Positions 19,720 to 29,263 are shown, counted from the first letter of the stretch. The stretch is DNA of 64,000 nt from Kocuria marina (GCA_014652975.1 BMZV01000001.1:248001-312000), one strand, 5' to 3'. The notes: a model not told the origin generated them from the sequence alone. Numbers and translations: made by a program.

Positions 19720-19895
19720 AAAAGCCCCGCGCAGATGCCCGGGGCTCGAGACCACGTCCTGATCACACGCATGAAGATGCGGTTTTGAGGAGCGGAATCC
19801 GTGCTGGTTCACCTGCGCTGGACGGTTCACGTTTCAGAGAACCTCTTAGATCGCGCGTACCGGGGCACGCGTGATGACCGGCGGTCTTTGGTACA
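19720..19895 (-). promoter_or_regulatory. L10 ribosomal-protein leader with attenuator hairpin
   Basis: The rplJ leader on the minus strand carries AAGACCGCCGGTC (near 19891-19879), then AGGTTCTCTGAAACGTGAACC, as in known L10 leaders that bind L10-(L12)n. About 60 bases before rplJ, at 19746-19723, AGCCCCG-loop-CGGGGCT is followed by six T residues, a textbook intrinsic terminator inside the leader. Together these indicate autoregulation by attenuation. Identification by consensus is by eye only. Confidence 0.75.
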
Positions 19896-19898
19896 TCC

Positions 19899-19928
19899 AT
19901 CGTACCCCAGGGCGCGGGTGCCCATCAA
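19899..19928 (-). promoter_or_regulatory. rplJL promoter
   Basis: On the minus strand TTGATG (19928-19923) and TACGAT (19904-19899) are spaced 18 bases apart, directly ahead of the L10 leader. It lies within 20 bases of the fdhD stop. Confidence 0.6.
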
Positions 19929-19944
19929 ATCGTCAGGGCCCGGT

Positions 19945-20781
19945 TCACTCCCCCGTGATGCGCTCCGGGTGGGTGTAGACGTTGCACCGGCCCTTGCGGT
20001 TGAACCCCACGACCGTGACCCCGCGCTCCCGCCCGTGGGTCACGGCGAGTGCGGAGGGTGCGCTGACCGCGGAGAGCACGGGGATCCCGGCCATGGCGGC
20101 CTTGCTCACAAGCTCGAACGACGCCCGAGCGGAGACCTGCAGGACCGCTTCGTGCAGCGGCAGCAGTCCTCGCTGCACCGCCCACCCGATGACCTTGTCC
20201 ACGGCGTTGTGTCGGCCCACGTCCTCCCGGACCACGAGGGGTTCGTCCCGGCCCACGGGGAACAGCGCCGCCGCGTGCACCCCGCCCGTGGCGGAGAAGA
20301 CCCGCTGGTGCTCCCGCAACTCATCCGGCAGGGACACGAGCCGCGCCGCGGTGACGAGTGGACGCGGGTGCGCCACGGGGTACGCGGAGGACTTGACCAC
20401 CCCGTCCAACGACGGCGTGCCACACACCCCGCACGACGAGGATGTGAACACCTGGCGCTGGGCGTCCGCGCGCGGCCCCGGGGCCGCCGGTGCGAGCCGG
20501 ACGTCCACCACGTTGTACGTGCGGTGCCCGTCCTGGTCCACGCCCGAGCGGTAGTCCATCTTCACGATGTGCGAGACCTCCGTGATCACGGCCTCGCTCA
20601 GCAGCAGCCCCGTCACGAGTTCGAAGTCGTCCCCGGGCGTGCGCATGGTCACGGTGAACTGTTGCCCGTTCAGCCGGATCTCCAGGGGTTCCTCCCCCGC
20701 GAGCCGGTCCGGACCCGCGCGCACTTCCCCGTGGGCGTCGAACGTGCGCACGCGGGCGGGGACGATGATCCGAGCGGCCAT
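19945..20781 (-). CDS. fdhD: FdhD-family sulfurtransferase for formate dehydrogenase
   Basis: This 278-residue protein starts one base after the stop of the mog-moaE fusion; the longer in-frame extension lies inside that gene. FdhD carries sulfur from a cysteine desulfurase to the molybdenum cofactor of formate dehydrogenase, using a CxxC pair seen here as CGVCG (117-121). It is the last gene of the minus-strand cofactor operon. No formate dehydrogenase gene lies in the window. Confidence 0.93.
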   Translation of the reverse strand: MAARIIVPARVRTFDAHGEVRAGPDRLAGEEPLEIRLNGQQFTVTMRTPGDDFELVTGLLLSEAVITEVSHIVKMDYRSGVDQDGHRTYNVVDVRLAPAAPGPRADAQRQVFTSSSCGVCGTPSLDGVVKSSAYPVAHPRPLVTAARLVSLPDELREHQRVFSATGGVHAAALFPVGRDEPLVVREDVGRHNAVDKVIGWAVQRGLLPLHEAVLQVSARASFELVSKAAMAGIPVLSAVSAPSALAVTHGRERGVTVVGFNRKGRCNVYTHPERITGE

Positions 20782-20782
20782 C

Positions 20783-21961
20783 TCAGGCGTCCAGCCCCAC
20801 CCAGTTGTGCTGCCCGTCCTCGAAGCTCTGCCGCTTCCAGATGGGCACGCGTTCCTTGATGAGGTCCACGAGCTGCGCGCACGCTTCGAACGCCTCGCGA
20901 CGGTGTCCCGCGGCCACGGCCACCTCGAGCGCGCTGTCCCCCACGGCGAGCGCGCCGATCCGGTGCGCGGCCCACAAGCGCACGTCCGGGTGGGCGCTCG
21001 CGATCTCACCGACCACGTCCCGCATGACCTCGCCCGCGCTGGGGTGGGCGCTGTACTCAAGCGCCGTGACACCGTCCTTGCCGCCGTCGTGGTCGCGGAT
21101 CACGCCGCTGAACCCGACGACCGCCCCGCACCGCGGATGCTGGACCGCACGCTGCGCCTCGGCCGCATCCAGGGGGTCGGTCGTGACGAGCGCCAGCAGC
21201 ACCTCGCCCGCCGAGGGCTCGGCGCCCGGCGCGTCGTCGTCGTCGGACGACGACGCCGCCGCTGCGGGCACCCGCGCGCCGACCGTGCCCGCGGCGGGGG
21301 CGGCGTCATGGCCGGGCACGTCCGTGCGCTCGGCGTGGCCCGGGGAGTCCGGGACCGCCGCGGGGACGACCTCCCCCTGCGCGGAGCGCGTCACGGAGCG
21401 GTCCTCCCCGTGACCGTGCACGTCCTCGAGCTGCGCGCTGATGTGGTCCAGCAGGGGGTCCAGCACGGTCATCCCGTCCTTGACGCCCCCGCGCGAGCCC
21501 GGGAGGTTCACCATGAAGGTCTGGCCGGTGTGCCCCGCGACCCCGCGGCTCATCACGGCCGTGGGGGTCTTCTGCAGCCCCGCGCTCCACAGCGCGTGCA
21601 TGATCCCCGGCGACTCGCGCTCCAGCACCCGGGCCGTGGACTCGGGCGTGACGTCGTCCGAGTTCAGTCCGGTGCCCCCGGTCGTGATCACGAACCGCGG
21701 GGCGGCAGGCCCGGACGCCGATGTGAGGTTGCGCAGCAGCTCGAGGACCTCGGGCCCGTCCGGGATCACGCGCAGCGTCACGTCCAGGCCGCGGCCCCGC
21801 AACCAGTCCCGCAGTAGCGGCCCGCAGCGGTCCTCCGCCGTGCCCGACGCCGCCGAGCTGGACACCACGACCACCACGGCGCTGCGCCCCTCCAGGTGGG
21901 TGTCGCCTACCTCGTGTCGACGGGAGGGACGGCCGTGGGCCGGATCCGCGTGCTCACTCAT
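20783..21961 (-). CDS. fused molybdopterin adenylyltransferase (Mog/MoaB) and molybdopterin synthase large subunit (MoaE)
   Basis: This 392-residue protein joins two cofactor enzymes. Residues 28-180 are a Mog/MoaB domain with [11 protein letters not shown] (93-103) and NLPGSRGG (152-159), which adenylates molybdopterin. Residues 185-250 are a low-complexity Ala/Gly/Asp linker. Residues 252-392 are MoaE with [13 protein letters not shown] (282-294) and a C-terminal [10 protein letters not shown], the half of molybdopterin synthase that binds the precursor. The start at 21961 overlaps the moaC stop (ATGA) and has GGAG upstream. MoaD, its partner for the second half, is encoded on the other strand at 24949-25212. 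Confidence 0.92.
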   Translation of the reverse strand: MSEHADPAHGRPSRRHEVGDTHLEGRSAVVVVVSSSAASGTAEDRCGPLLRDWLRGRGLDVTLRVIPDGPEVLELLRNLTSASGPAAPRFVITTGGTGLNSDDVTPESTARVLERESPGIMHALWSAGLQKTPTAVMSRGVAGHTGQTFMVNLPGSRGGVKDGMTVLDPLLDHISAQLEDVHGHGEDRSVTRSAQGEVVPAAVPDSPGHAERTDVPGHDAAPAAGTVGARVPAAAASSSDDDDAPGAEPSAGEVLLALVTTDPLDAAEAQRAVQHPRCGAVVGFSGVIRDHDGGKDGVTALEYSAHPSAGEVMRDVVGEIASAHPDVRLWAAHRIGALAVGDSALEVAVAAGHRREAFEACAQLVDLIKERVPIWKRQSFEDGQHNWVGLDA

Positions 21962-22455
21962 CGGGCGCTCCAATCGCCGCTCTTGCCGCCGGACTTGGCG
22001 AGCACGCGGGTGTCGGTGATCGTGGCGGCCTTGTCCACGGCCTTGATCATGTCGTACAGGGTCAGCGCGGCCACGCTCGCCGCAGTGAGGGCCTCCATCT
22101 CCACGCCGGTCACACCGCGGGTGCGCACGGTCGTCTCGATCACCACGCGGTCCTCACGCGGGGTGAGGTCCACGGTCACCTTGCTCAGGGGCAGCGGGTG
22201 GCACAGGGGCACGAGGTCCGGGGTGCGCTTGGCGGCCATGATCCCGGCCACGCGCGCCACGGCGAGCGCGTCCCCCTTGGGCAGCCCCCCCGAGGCCAGC
22301 AGGTCGATCACGTCCGGGCGGGTCATGAGCACGGCCTGGGCGGTGGCCTCGCGCGAGGTCACCGCCTTCTCGCTCACGTCCACCATGTGCGCCGTGCCGT
22401 CCTCCCGCACGTGTGTCAGGTGCTGTTGTCCGGGCTCCGGCTCTCGTTCGCTCAC
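21958..22455 (-). CDS. moaC: cyclic pyranopterin monophosphate synthase
   Basis: This 165-residue protein starts at GTG with AGGAG seven bases upstream; the GTG overlaps the moeA stop (GTGA). MoaC turns the MoaA product into cyclic pyranopterin monophosphate. The active-site segments [12 protein letters not shown] and [10 protein letters not shown] are present, as is the C-terminal lysine-rich KSGGKSG. Its length is typical (about 160). Confidence 0.96.
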   Translation of the reverse strand: MSEREPEPGQQHLTHVREDGTAHMVDVSEKAVTSREATAQAVLMTRPDVIDLLASGGLPKGDALAVARVAGIMAAKRTPDLVPLCHPLPLSKVTVDLTPREDRVVIETTVRTRGVTGVEMEALTAASVAALTLYDMIKAVDKAATITDTRVLAKSGGKSGDWSAR

Positions 22456-23801
22456 GCTGGCTCTCCTGTTCGTTCCGTTCCGTCTGCTGCGCCCGCGGGC
22501 ACCGGGTCGTCGTCCGCGGGCAGCACGCCGCCGTCCACCGGCAGCACCGCCACGGTCGTCCCGGCAGCGAGTTCGTGCTCTCCGGGCGGGATGCGCACCA
22601 GGACGTCCGCATGGGCGGCGGCGCTCAGCAGGTGCGACGACGCTCCCCCCACGAGACGCACGCGCGGGACCGTTCCGTCCCCCGGGTGTTCCATACTCCC
22701 GCGGCGCAGCTGGGTCCTGGTGACCAGCGGTCGAACCGCCTCGCCCAATTCGGCCGTGAACCACCGCGGCGACGGGCAACACCCCCACGCGGCCGCGAGC
22801 GCGGGACGCACGAAGACCTCGCACGAGACCCACGTGCTCACGGGATTACCGGGCAGGCAGATCACGGGCACGCCACGGAACGTGCCGTGTCCCTGGGGGC
22901 CTCCCGGTTGCATGGCCACGTGGCCGAACCACGTGTCCCGGCCCTCCCGCTCGAGGCCCTGGCGCACGACCTCGAACGCGCCCGCGCTGATCCCGCCGCT
23001 CGTGATCACGAGGTGGGGTCGTGCCTCGGTGACAACGTGATCCAGGGCTCGCACGAAGGCGTCCGGGTCGTCGTCCACACGGACCCGGGTCACCGATTCG
23101 GCGCCCGCCTCGGACAACCACGCGGCCAGCAAGGGGCCGTTGGCGTCGTGGTACATCCCGGGGCGCGGCGCGTGCCCGTCGGGCGCGATCTCGTCCCCTC
23201 CGCTCACCACGACCACACGCGGTCCGGTGCGCACGGACACCTCGGTTCCCGGGCCCAGTCCGAGCGCGGCGCACGCACCGAGCGCCGCAGCCCCCAGCCG
23301 CGTTCCGGCGGGCAGCGCCACGGCGCCGCGGGCGACGTCGCTCCCGGCCGCTCGCACGAAGGTGCCCTCGGTGACGGACCGGGCGACGTCGGGGCTGATC
23401 GTCACGGCCGGGACGTCGAAGCGCGGGGGACGCACCCGTTCCACGGGGATCACCGCGTCCGCGCCCTCGGGGAGCACGGCCCCGGTCATCACGGCGGTCG
23501 CGGTACCGGGTGTGTGCCGCGCCGGTTGGGCACCCGCGGGCCGCACGTCCGCGACGGGCAGTTCGATCCCTTCAACATCCCCTGGCTGGGGCGGGACGGA
23601 GGGGGTCAGATCGGCCACGCGCACCGCGAACCCGTCCATCTGCGAGTTCGCCAACGGTGGCAGGTCCGCCTCCGCCACGAGGTCCCGGGCGAGCACGCGT
23701 CCCGCGGCGCGCGTGAGGGGCAGGAGTGCGGCGTCGTCGTGGGACGCCGAGTTGAGCAACTCGACCAGCGTGCGCTGGTGCGTTTCGATACAGCGGGACA
23801 T
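22452..23801 (-). CDS. moeA: molybdopterin molybdenumtransferase (MoeA, first copy)
   Basis: This 449-residue protein has the MoeA signatures SQMDGFAV near the N-terminus, [33 protein letters not shown] and [10 protein letters not shown]. It inserts molybdate into adenylated molybdopterin. It leads the minus-strand operon moeA-moaC-mog/moaE-fdhD. No Shine-Dalgarno sequence precedes the ATG; instead TACCCT lies six bases upstream, so the transcript is probably leaderless. A second MoeA paralogue is encoded at 25217-26521. Confidence 0.95.
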   Translation of the reverse strand: MSRCIETHQRTLVELLNSASHDDAALLPLTRAAGRVLARDLVAEADLPPLANSQMDGFAVRVADLTPSVPPQPGDVEGIELPVADVRPAGAQPARHTPGTATAVMTGAVLPEGADAVIPVERVRPPRFDVPAVTISPDVARSVTEGTFVRAAGSDVARGAVALPAGTRLGAAALGACAALGLGPGTEVSVRTGPRVVVVSGGDEIAPDGHAPRPGMYHDANGPLLAAWLSEAGAESVTRVRVDDDPDAFVRALDHVVTEARPHLVITSGGISAGAFEVVRQGLEREGRDTWFGHVAMQPGGPQGHGTFRGVPVICLPGNPVSTWVSCEVFVRPALAAAWGCCPSPRWFTAELGEAVRPLVTRTQLRRGSMEHPGDGTVPRVRLVGGASSHLLSAAAHADVLVRIPPGEHELAAGTTVAVLPVDGGVLPADDDPVPAGAADGTERTGEPA

Positions 23802-23807
23802 GGCTCC

Positions 23808-23860
23808 AGGGTAGCCACCCCGCCGGGGGTTCCGCCCGTGCTGGGGGCAGCACCTACACT
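23808..23860. promoter_or_regulatory. divergent leaderless promoters for moeA and moaA
   Basis: The 66 bases between the two divergent ATGs hold a -10 box for each side. TACACT at 23855-23860 is seven bases before the moaA ATG on plus, and TACCCT at 23813-23808 is six bases before the moeA ATG on minus. Both would begin the transcript at or next to the A of ATG. No convincing -35 box is seen for either. Confidence 0.55.
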
Positions 23861-23867
23861 GGACGGT

Positions 23868-24944
23868 ATGTCCGTTTTCCTCGGTAATCCCCATGTCCTC
23901 CCCGTTCGCGGGGTGCCCACGCAGGGGCCGTTGACGGACCGCTTCGGACGTACCGCCACGGACCTGCGCATCTCCCTCACGGACAAGTGCAACCTCCGGT
24001 GCACGTACTGCATGCCCGCGGAGGGCATGCAGTGGCTGCCGCGTGAATCGTTGCTGACGGTCCCGGAGATCGTGCGTTTGGCCGCCATCGCCGTCTCGGA
24101 CTTCGGGGTGCGGGAGATCCGACTCACGGGCGGGGAACCGCTCATCCGCCCCGATCTCGAGGAGCTCGTGGCCGCCCTGACCGAGCGCATGCCGGGGATC
24201 CCCGTGTCCATGACGAGCAACGGCATCGGACTCGCCGGGCGTGCCCAGGCCCTCGCGGACGGCGGGATGACCCGCGTGAACATCTCCCTGGACACCCTGT
24301 GCGCGGACACCTACGAGAAGCTCGCCCGCCGCGGGCGGCTCACCCAAACGCTCGAGGGCGTGGCTGCCGCCCAGGACGCGGGCATGAGCCCGGTCAAGCT
24401 CAATGCCGTCCTGATGCGCGGGATCAACGACCACGAGGCGCCCGCGCTGCTGCGCTGGGCCCTGGACCACGACTGCGCCCTGCGCTTCATCGAACAGATG
24501 CCCCTGGACGCGGACCACGGCTGGACCCGGAAGAACATGGTCACGGCCACCGAGATCCGCGAGTCCCTGTCCCGGGACTTCGACATCACCCCGGACACCG
24601 CACCCCGCGCGGGCGCCCCCGCGGAGAAGTACCTCGTGCGGGAACGCGGTCAGGACACCGTGGTGGGGACCGTGGGGATCATCGCGTCCGTCACGGAACC
24701 GTTCTGCGAGGACTGCACGCGCACTCGGATCACCGCGGACGGCCACGTGCGCTCGTGTCTGTTCTCCCACCACGAGACGGATCTGATGCACCTGTTGCGC
24801 TCGAACGCGACCGACCGGGACATCGCCCAACGCTGGCGCGATGCCATGTGGGTCAAGCCGCGCGCCCACGGGATGGACCACGCGGGCCTCGACTCCGGGG
24901 ACTACGTCCAGCCCGACCGCAGCATGAGCGCGATCGGGGGCTGA
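23868..24944 (+). CDS. moaA: GTP 3',8-cyclase
   Basis: This 358-residue radical-SAM enzyme performs the first step of molybdenum-cofactor synthesis. The SAM-binding cluster is formed by Cys41, Cys45 and Cys48 (CNLRCTYC), and a second iron-sulfur cluster by FCEDC plus a later Cys in HVRSC. The C-terminus ends in the conserved Gly-Gly, which MoaA needs for activity. It leads the plus-strand operon moaA-moaD-moeA2 and appears leaderless. Confidence 0.97.
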   Translation: MSVFLGNPHVLPVRGVPTQGPLTDRFGRTATDLRISLTDKCNLRCTYCMPAEGMQWLPRESLLTVPEIVRLAAIAVSDFGVREIRLTGGEPLIRPDLEELVAALTERMPGIPVSMTSNGIGLAGRAQALADGGMTRVNISLDTLCADTYEKLARRGRLTQTLEGVAAAQDAGMSPVKLNAVLMRGINDHEAPALLRWALDHDCALRFIEQMPLDADHGWTRKNMVTATEIRESLSRDFDITPDTAPRAGAPAEKYLVRERGQDTVVGTVGIIASVTEPFCEDCTRTRITADGHVRSCLFSHHETDLMHLLRSNATDRDIAQRWRDAMWVKPRAHGMDHAGLDSGDYVQPDRSMSAIGG

Positions 24945-24948
24945 GACC

Positions 24949-25212
24949 GTGCTCGTGCGTTATTTCGCGGCGGCCGCTGCCGCGGCCGGGACAGAGGAAG
25001 AGCACGTGGAGACCACCACGGCGCTGACCCGCTCCGAGCTGCAGCAACTGTTGGTCACCCTGCACCCCGTGGCCCCACCGGGCGAACGCACGTTGGCCCA
25101 GGTGTTGCCGCAATGCTCGTGGCTCGTGGACGGTGTGGCCGCCCGGGACCAGGAGTCCCCGCTGGCCCCGGCCGCCACGGTGGACGTCCTCCCGCCCTTC
25201 GCGGGGGGCTGA
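24949..25212 (+). CDS. moaD: molybdopterin synthase small subunit
   Basis: This 87-residue beta-grasp sulfur carrier starts at GTG four bases after moaA. The N-terminal VRYFAAA and the C-terminal FAGG are diagnostic; the terminal glycine is adenylated and thiocarboxylated. It contains a run of alanines in the first strand-helix region. The adenylating enzyme (MoeB/MoaZ type) is not in the window. Confidence 0.92.
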   Translation: MLVRYFAAAAAAAGTEEEHVETTTALTRSELQQLLVTLHPVAPPGERTLAQVLPQCSWLVDGVAARDQESPLAPAATVDVLPPFAGG

Positions 25213-25216
25213 TCGG

Positions 25217-26521
25217 ATGCCTGGTCCTACCCCACCCGCGTGGAGTAGCGGTCTCGAACCCCTGCACCACGCGGCGCGTGACGCCGCCCGGACCCTCGCA
25301 CACCGGGCCGGTTCGGTGCTCGCGGACTCCCGGCCCGGCGGCGCGATCGAGATCGTCCCCCTGGACCGGGCGGCGGGTCGCACCGCGGCCCACGACGTCC
25401 GCGCGGCATGTTCCGTCCCGCACTACGCCTCGAGCGCGATGGACGGGTACGCGGTCCACGGACCGGGACCGTGGCGCGTCGTCGCCCCGGGCTCCCGTGC
25501 GGGGGCATCCGACGGACGGCGACTGGATGATCACCTGGCCGACGGCGCTGCGCCGTCCGCGCCGCTGCCGAGTGCCGCGTCCGCGGTCACGCTTGCGCCC
25601 GGCACGGCCGTCCCCGTGGTCACGGGCGGCGTGATCCCGGACAGCACCACCACGGTCATCCGCGAGGAATTCGCAACCCGCCGCGGCGAGCTCCTTGAGC
25701 TGTCCCCCGGCAGCCCGCGCACGGAACTCGCGGGCAGGCACATTCGCCCGGCCGGAACGGAATGCGCCGAGGGCGAGACCGTGGTGCGGGCGGGCGCCGT
25801 GCTCTCCCCCGCGCACGCGGCGTTCCTGGCCGTGGCCGGACGGGACGACGTGCCCGTGTGTACCGTCCCGCGCGTGGCCCTGCTGCTCACGGGTTCCGAG
25901 GTGCGCACCAGCGGGCTCCCGGCTCCCGGGTACGTGCGCGATGCGTTCAGCATGTCCCTGCCGCCCATGGTGAAGGCCTTCGGCGGGCGCACGGTCACGG
26001 TGAGCCGCGGTCCCGACGACGCCGCGGCGCTGCGTTGCCTGCTCCGCGAACTGAGTGCCGAGCACGACCTCGTGGTCACCACGGGTGGCACGTCCCGCTC
26101 GCACGCGGACTTCGTGCGTCCCCTGGTGCAGGACGAGTGCCACGTGCTCGTGGACCAGCTGGACCTCATGCCCGGTCACCCCACATTGTTCGCAGCCGCG
26201 CGGGACACCGCCGTGCTCGCGCTGCCCGGCAATCCCCTGGGCGCCATGGTGGCGTTCCTGCTGCTGGGTGGGGCGTTCCTGGCCGGCCACCTGGGCCGCG
26301 ATGCCCAACCTTTCGCCCCCGCGATTGCCGGGGAGGATCTGGCCGACGCCCGCTCCGAACGATTGCTACCGGCCCGGCGGCACGAGGACGGCTGGGTGCC
26401 GTGCCGCGCGGTGGGCTCCAACATGGTGCGCGGACTCGCCGCGGCGCAAGGGCTGCTGTCCGTGCCCCGGGACGGGCTGGCCCGCGGACAGGAGACCGTG
26501 GTGCTGCCCCTGCCGTGGTGA
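25217..26521 (+). CDS. MoeA-family protein, second copy
   Basis: This 434-residue protein starts four bases after moaD. It keeps SSAMDGYAV, VVTGGVIPDSTTTVIREE, TTGGTS and ALPGNPLGAMV, the frame of a MoeA, but is markedly divergent from the copy at 22452-23801. Two-copy genomes often dedicate one MoeA to a particular molybdoenzyme or to tungsten; which applies here is not visible. It ends 17 bases from the stop of the convergent acetyltransferase gene. Confidence 0.85.
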   Translation: MPGPTPPAWSSGLEPLHHAARDAARTLAHRAGSVLADSRPGGAIEIVPLDRAAGRTAAHDVRAACSVPHYASSAMDGYAVHGPGPWRVVAPGSRAGASDGRRLDDHLADGAAPSAPLPSAASAVTLAPGTAVPVVTGGVIPDSTTTVIREEFATRRGELLELSPGSPRTELAGRHIRPAGTECAEGETVVRAGAVLSPAHAAFLAVAGRDDVPVCTVPRVALLLTGSEVRTSGLPAPGYVRDAFSMSLPPMVKAFGGRTVTVSRGPDDAAALRCLLRELSAEHDLVVTTGGTSRSHADFVRPLVQDECHVLVDQLDLMPGHPTLFAAARDTAVLALPGNPLGAMVAFLLLGGAFLAGHLGRDAQPFAPAIAGEDLADARSERLLPARRHEDGWVPCRAVGSNMVRGLAAAQGLLSVPRDGLARGQETVVLPLPW

Positions 26522-26538
26522 GTGACCGGCCCCGGCGG

Positions 26539-27705
26539 TCAGTGGATGCTGAAGTCCTGCTCCCAGATCGCGGACTGACCGGCGTCCCGGAAGCCTAGCT
26601 GGGCGTTGACCCAGTTCATCCGGTCGTTGCCGCTGTGGGTCCACGAGTACACGGTCCGGACCTCGGGGGCCACGTTCGTGAGCTGCTCGAGGTTGGCGAG
26701 CTTGAGCCGCATCCCCAACCGGTGCCCGCGGTGGGTGCGCACCACGAGGGTCTCGTCCTGCAGGGCCAGGGCCGGGCGGTGCTGCGCGAGGATCAGTTCG
26801 GTCATCCCCACGAGCTCGCTCGTGCGCACGTCCTGGACCACGGCCATCAGGGACCGGTCGCCGTCCTCCTGACGCAGCTGTTCCGTGCGGCGCACCCGCG
26901 CGCTGTCCCACGGGTCCGGGTCCGCCACGATCGGGCGCACGAACGAGTCCGTGGGGATCTTGGCGTGCAGCTGCGCGAGCGGGGCCAGGAGCTCGTCCGG
27001 GGCCTCCCCCACCCACGTGTGCAGGCGGTAGTGGTCCGCGAAGGGCACGGCCTCGAGGGATTCGTGGATGCGCGCGGCGCGCTGTTCGTCCAGCGGCACG
27101 GGCAGGAGCGCGAAACTGCTGACCGTGCGCAGGGTGTACCCGGCGTGCTGGGCGAAGCGGGTCTGGCGGTGGCTCGCGGGCAGGCGCCCGGAACCATCGG
27201 CGGCGTCGAGCCATGGGACGGGAGCCACGGGGCTCGCACCGCCGTCGGCCGTGCCGTCCGCGCTGCCGTCCCCGGGGCCGGAGGGATCGCGCGCCTCGGA
27301 CGCGGGGTGCTCGGTCACGAGGCGGATGAACCGGCGGGACTCACCCCGCGCAAGTTGCTCCGCAGCACTCAGAAGAGCGCGCCCGATCCCCTCGGAGGTC
27401 TCGTCCGGGGCCACGTCCACCGCGATCTGCGCCATGTCGGTGTCCGTGATCAGGGGCATCCGCACCTCGGCGCGCCCCACGAGACGGTCGTCGAAGTACG
27501 CGCACAGGACGTTCACGCGCTCGTAGGGGTCGTGCAGGTCCCGGAAGATGTCGTGGGCGCCGTTGCTGAGCTGACCGGTGCCCCACACGTGTCGCCGGGA
27601 GGACTGCACGAGCGCGGCCACGCGCCCCAGGACCCGCTGCGCCTCGTCATCGAAGGTGTCGGGGATGCACAACAATTCGATGCGTACCGGTGACGGCTCC
27701 GTCAC
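26539..27705 (-). CDS. two-domain GNAT acetyltransferase
   Basis: This 388-residue protein starts at GTG with AAGGAG six bases upstream. It shows two acetyltransferase-like halves: an N-terminal one around VAPDETSEGIGRALLSAAE and a C-terminal one with VVRTHRGHRLGMRLKLANL, which has the acetyl-CoA pyrophosphate-binding R-x-x-G-x-G/A pattern, followed by YSWTHSGNDRMNWVNAQLGF. A low-complexity Asp/Gly/Ala stretch lies between them. Actinobacteria have many such tandem GNATs of unknown substrate. It follows the rplKA operon on the same strand, beyond a terminator. Confidence 0.75.
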   Translation of the reverse strand: MTEPSPVRIELLCIPDTFDDEAQRVLGRVAALVQSSRRHVWGTGQLSNGAHDIFRDLHDPYERVNVLCAYFDDRLVGRAEVRMPLITDTDMAQIAVDVAPDETSEGIGRALLSAAEQLARGESRRFIRLVTEHPASEARDPSGPGDGSADGTADGGASPVAPVPWLDAADGSGRLPASHRQTRFAQHAGYTLRTVSSFALLPVPLDEQRAARIHESLEAVPFADHYRLHTWVGEAPDELLAPLAQLHAKIPTDSFVRPIVADPDPWDSARVRRTEQLRQEDGDRSLMAVVQDVRTSELVGMTELILAQHRPALALQDETLVVRTHRGHRLGMRLKLANLEQLTNVAPEVRTVYSWTHSGNDRMNWVNAQLGFRDAGQSAIWEQDFSIH

Positions 27706-27822
27706 AGTGATCTCCTTCCGCGCCGCCCGGCCGGGACGGCACCCGGGCGACGGGCCCCGTCCACGGAACCCGGCCTCAAGTACATCAAGAATTCGTAACG
27801 GTGTTTCCATCGTCCCACGAAA

Positions 27823-27855
27823 GAAGGGTCCGGCCGGTGACGGCACGGACCCTTC
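27823..27855 (-). terminator. terminator after rplKA
   Basis: A 10-bp stem (27823-27832 with 27846-27855; arm GAAGGGTCCG) is followed on the minus strand by three T residues. It lies 46 bases past the rplA stop. Confidence 0.7.
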
Positions 27856-27901
27856 CCTCGACGGCAGGGAATGCGAGCGTTCCCTCGTTACGTACCCGCG
27901 A

Positions 27902-28612
27902 TCACGCCTGGGTGGTGACCTCGGTGGCGCTCGGGTCCACAGGGATGCCCGGGCCGAACGTGGTGGCCACGGTAGCCTTGGTGATGTAACGGCCCTTGGA
28001 CGCGGCCGGCTTCAGACGAAGCACCTCTTCCAGCGCGGCACCGTAGTTCTCGGCCAGCTTCTGGGCGTCGAAGGACGCCTTGCCGATGATGAAGTGCAGG
28101 TTGGAGTGCTTGTCCACGCGGAAGTCGATCTTACCGCCCTTGATGTCGGACACGGCCTTGGCCACGTCCATCGTCACGGTGCCGGTCTTGGGGTTCGGCA
28201 TGAGGTTACGGGGACCCAGGATCTTGCCCAGGCGGCCCACCTTGCCCATCATGTCCGGGGTGGCCACGGCGGCGTCGAAATCGGTCCAACCGCCCTGGAC
28301 CTTGGCGATCAGGTCGTCGGAACCCACGAAGTCCGCACCGGCGGCCTCGGCCGCGGCGGCCTTGTCACCGGTTGCGAACACGACCACGCGGGCGGTCTTG
28401 CCCGTGCCGTTGGGCAGGTTCACGGTGCCGCGGACCATCTGGTCCGCCTTGCGGGGATCCACACCGAGGCGCATGGACACCTCGACGGTGGAATCGGACT
28501 TGCTGTTCTCGGCCAGTTCCTTGGCCAGGGCGACCGCCTCGGCGGGAGCGTAGAACTTGCCCGCCTCGATCTTCTCGGCAGCTGCCCGGTATGCCTTGCT
28601 GCGCTGTGCCAT
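27902..28612 (-). CDS. rplA: 50S ribosomal protein L1
   Basis: This 236-residue protein forms the L1 stalk. It has the typical N-terminus [14 protein letters not shown], the segment [20 protein letters not shown] and a C-terminal alanine- and threonine-rich end. It is 86 bases after rplK and ends in a hairpin. In E. coli L1 represses its own operon; no such site was identified here. Confidence 0.98.
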   Translation of the reverse strand: MAQRSKAYRAAAEKIEAGKFYAPAEAVALAKELAENSKSDSTVEVSMRLGVDPRKADQMVRGTVNLPNGTGKTARVVVFATGDKAAAAEAAGADFVGSDDLIAKVQGGWTDFDAAVATPDMMGKVGRLGKILGPRNLMPNPKTGTVTMDVAKAVSDIKGGKIDFRVDKHSNLHFIIGKASFDAQKLAENYGAALEEVLRLKPAASKGRYITKATVATTFGPGIPVDPSATEVTTQA

Positions 28613-28698
28613 CTGCTTGTTCTCCTTGTGCAGTTGTGGTCAGCGGGCCGCGCTCGGCCCTGCCACGATGGTTGTTTTCGGTACGAGCTCGGAAGAGC

Positions 28699-29127
28699 TC
28701 AGTTGACCTCGATGCCCATGGAACGGGCGGTGCCGGCGATGATCTTCGCGGCGGCCTCGACGTCGTTGGCGTTGAGGTCTTCCTTCTTGGTCTCGGCGAT
28801 CTCACGGACCTGGTCCATGGTGATCTTCCCGACCTTATTGGTGTGTGGGACACCGGAGCCCTTGGCGACGCCGGCGGCCTTCTTGATCAGCTGCGCGGCC
28901 GGCGGGGTCTTGGTTACGAACGTGAACGAGCGGTCCTCGTACACGGTGATCTCGACCGGTACGATGTTGCCGCGCTGGGATTCCGTGGCCGCGTTATAGG
29001 CCTTGCAGAATTCCATGATGTTGACGCCGTGCTGACCCAGCGCGGGACCCACCGGGGGAGCCGGGTTGGCGGCGCCCGCCTGGATCTGCAGCTTGATCAG
29101 GCCTGCGACCTTCTTCTTGGGAGCCAT
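28699..29127 (-). CDS. rplK: 50S ribosomal protein L11
   Basis: This 142-residue protein of the GTPase-associated centre has the motif [20 protein letters not shown] near residue 20, typical of L11. The C-terminal RNA-binding domain ends in [11 protein letters not shown]. It lies between nusG and rplA in the conserved order. Confidence 0.98.
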   Translation of the reverse strand: MAPKKKVAGLIKLQIQAGAANPAPPVGPALGQHGVNIMEFCKAYNAATESQRGNIVPVEITVYEDRSFTFVTKTPPAAQLIKKAAGVAKGSGVPHTNKVGKITMDQVREIAETKKEDLNANDVEAAAKIIAGTARSMGIEVN

Positions 29128-29263
29128 GTGATGGTCCTTCTTCTAGCTGTGCGTACCGCCGCACAGGAGCGTACGACGGCGAGTGGTCGCCGTGGCGCGG
29201 CGACCGAACGGAAACACCCCGGACCAAAGCACATCCGAGGCCGGATTCCGAAACCTGATGGGA

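Noticed and set aside
22413..23867. Long in-frame extension upstream of the moaA start
   Set aside because: It lies opposite moeA and moaC; the MoaA N-terminus and a -10 box fix the start at 23868.
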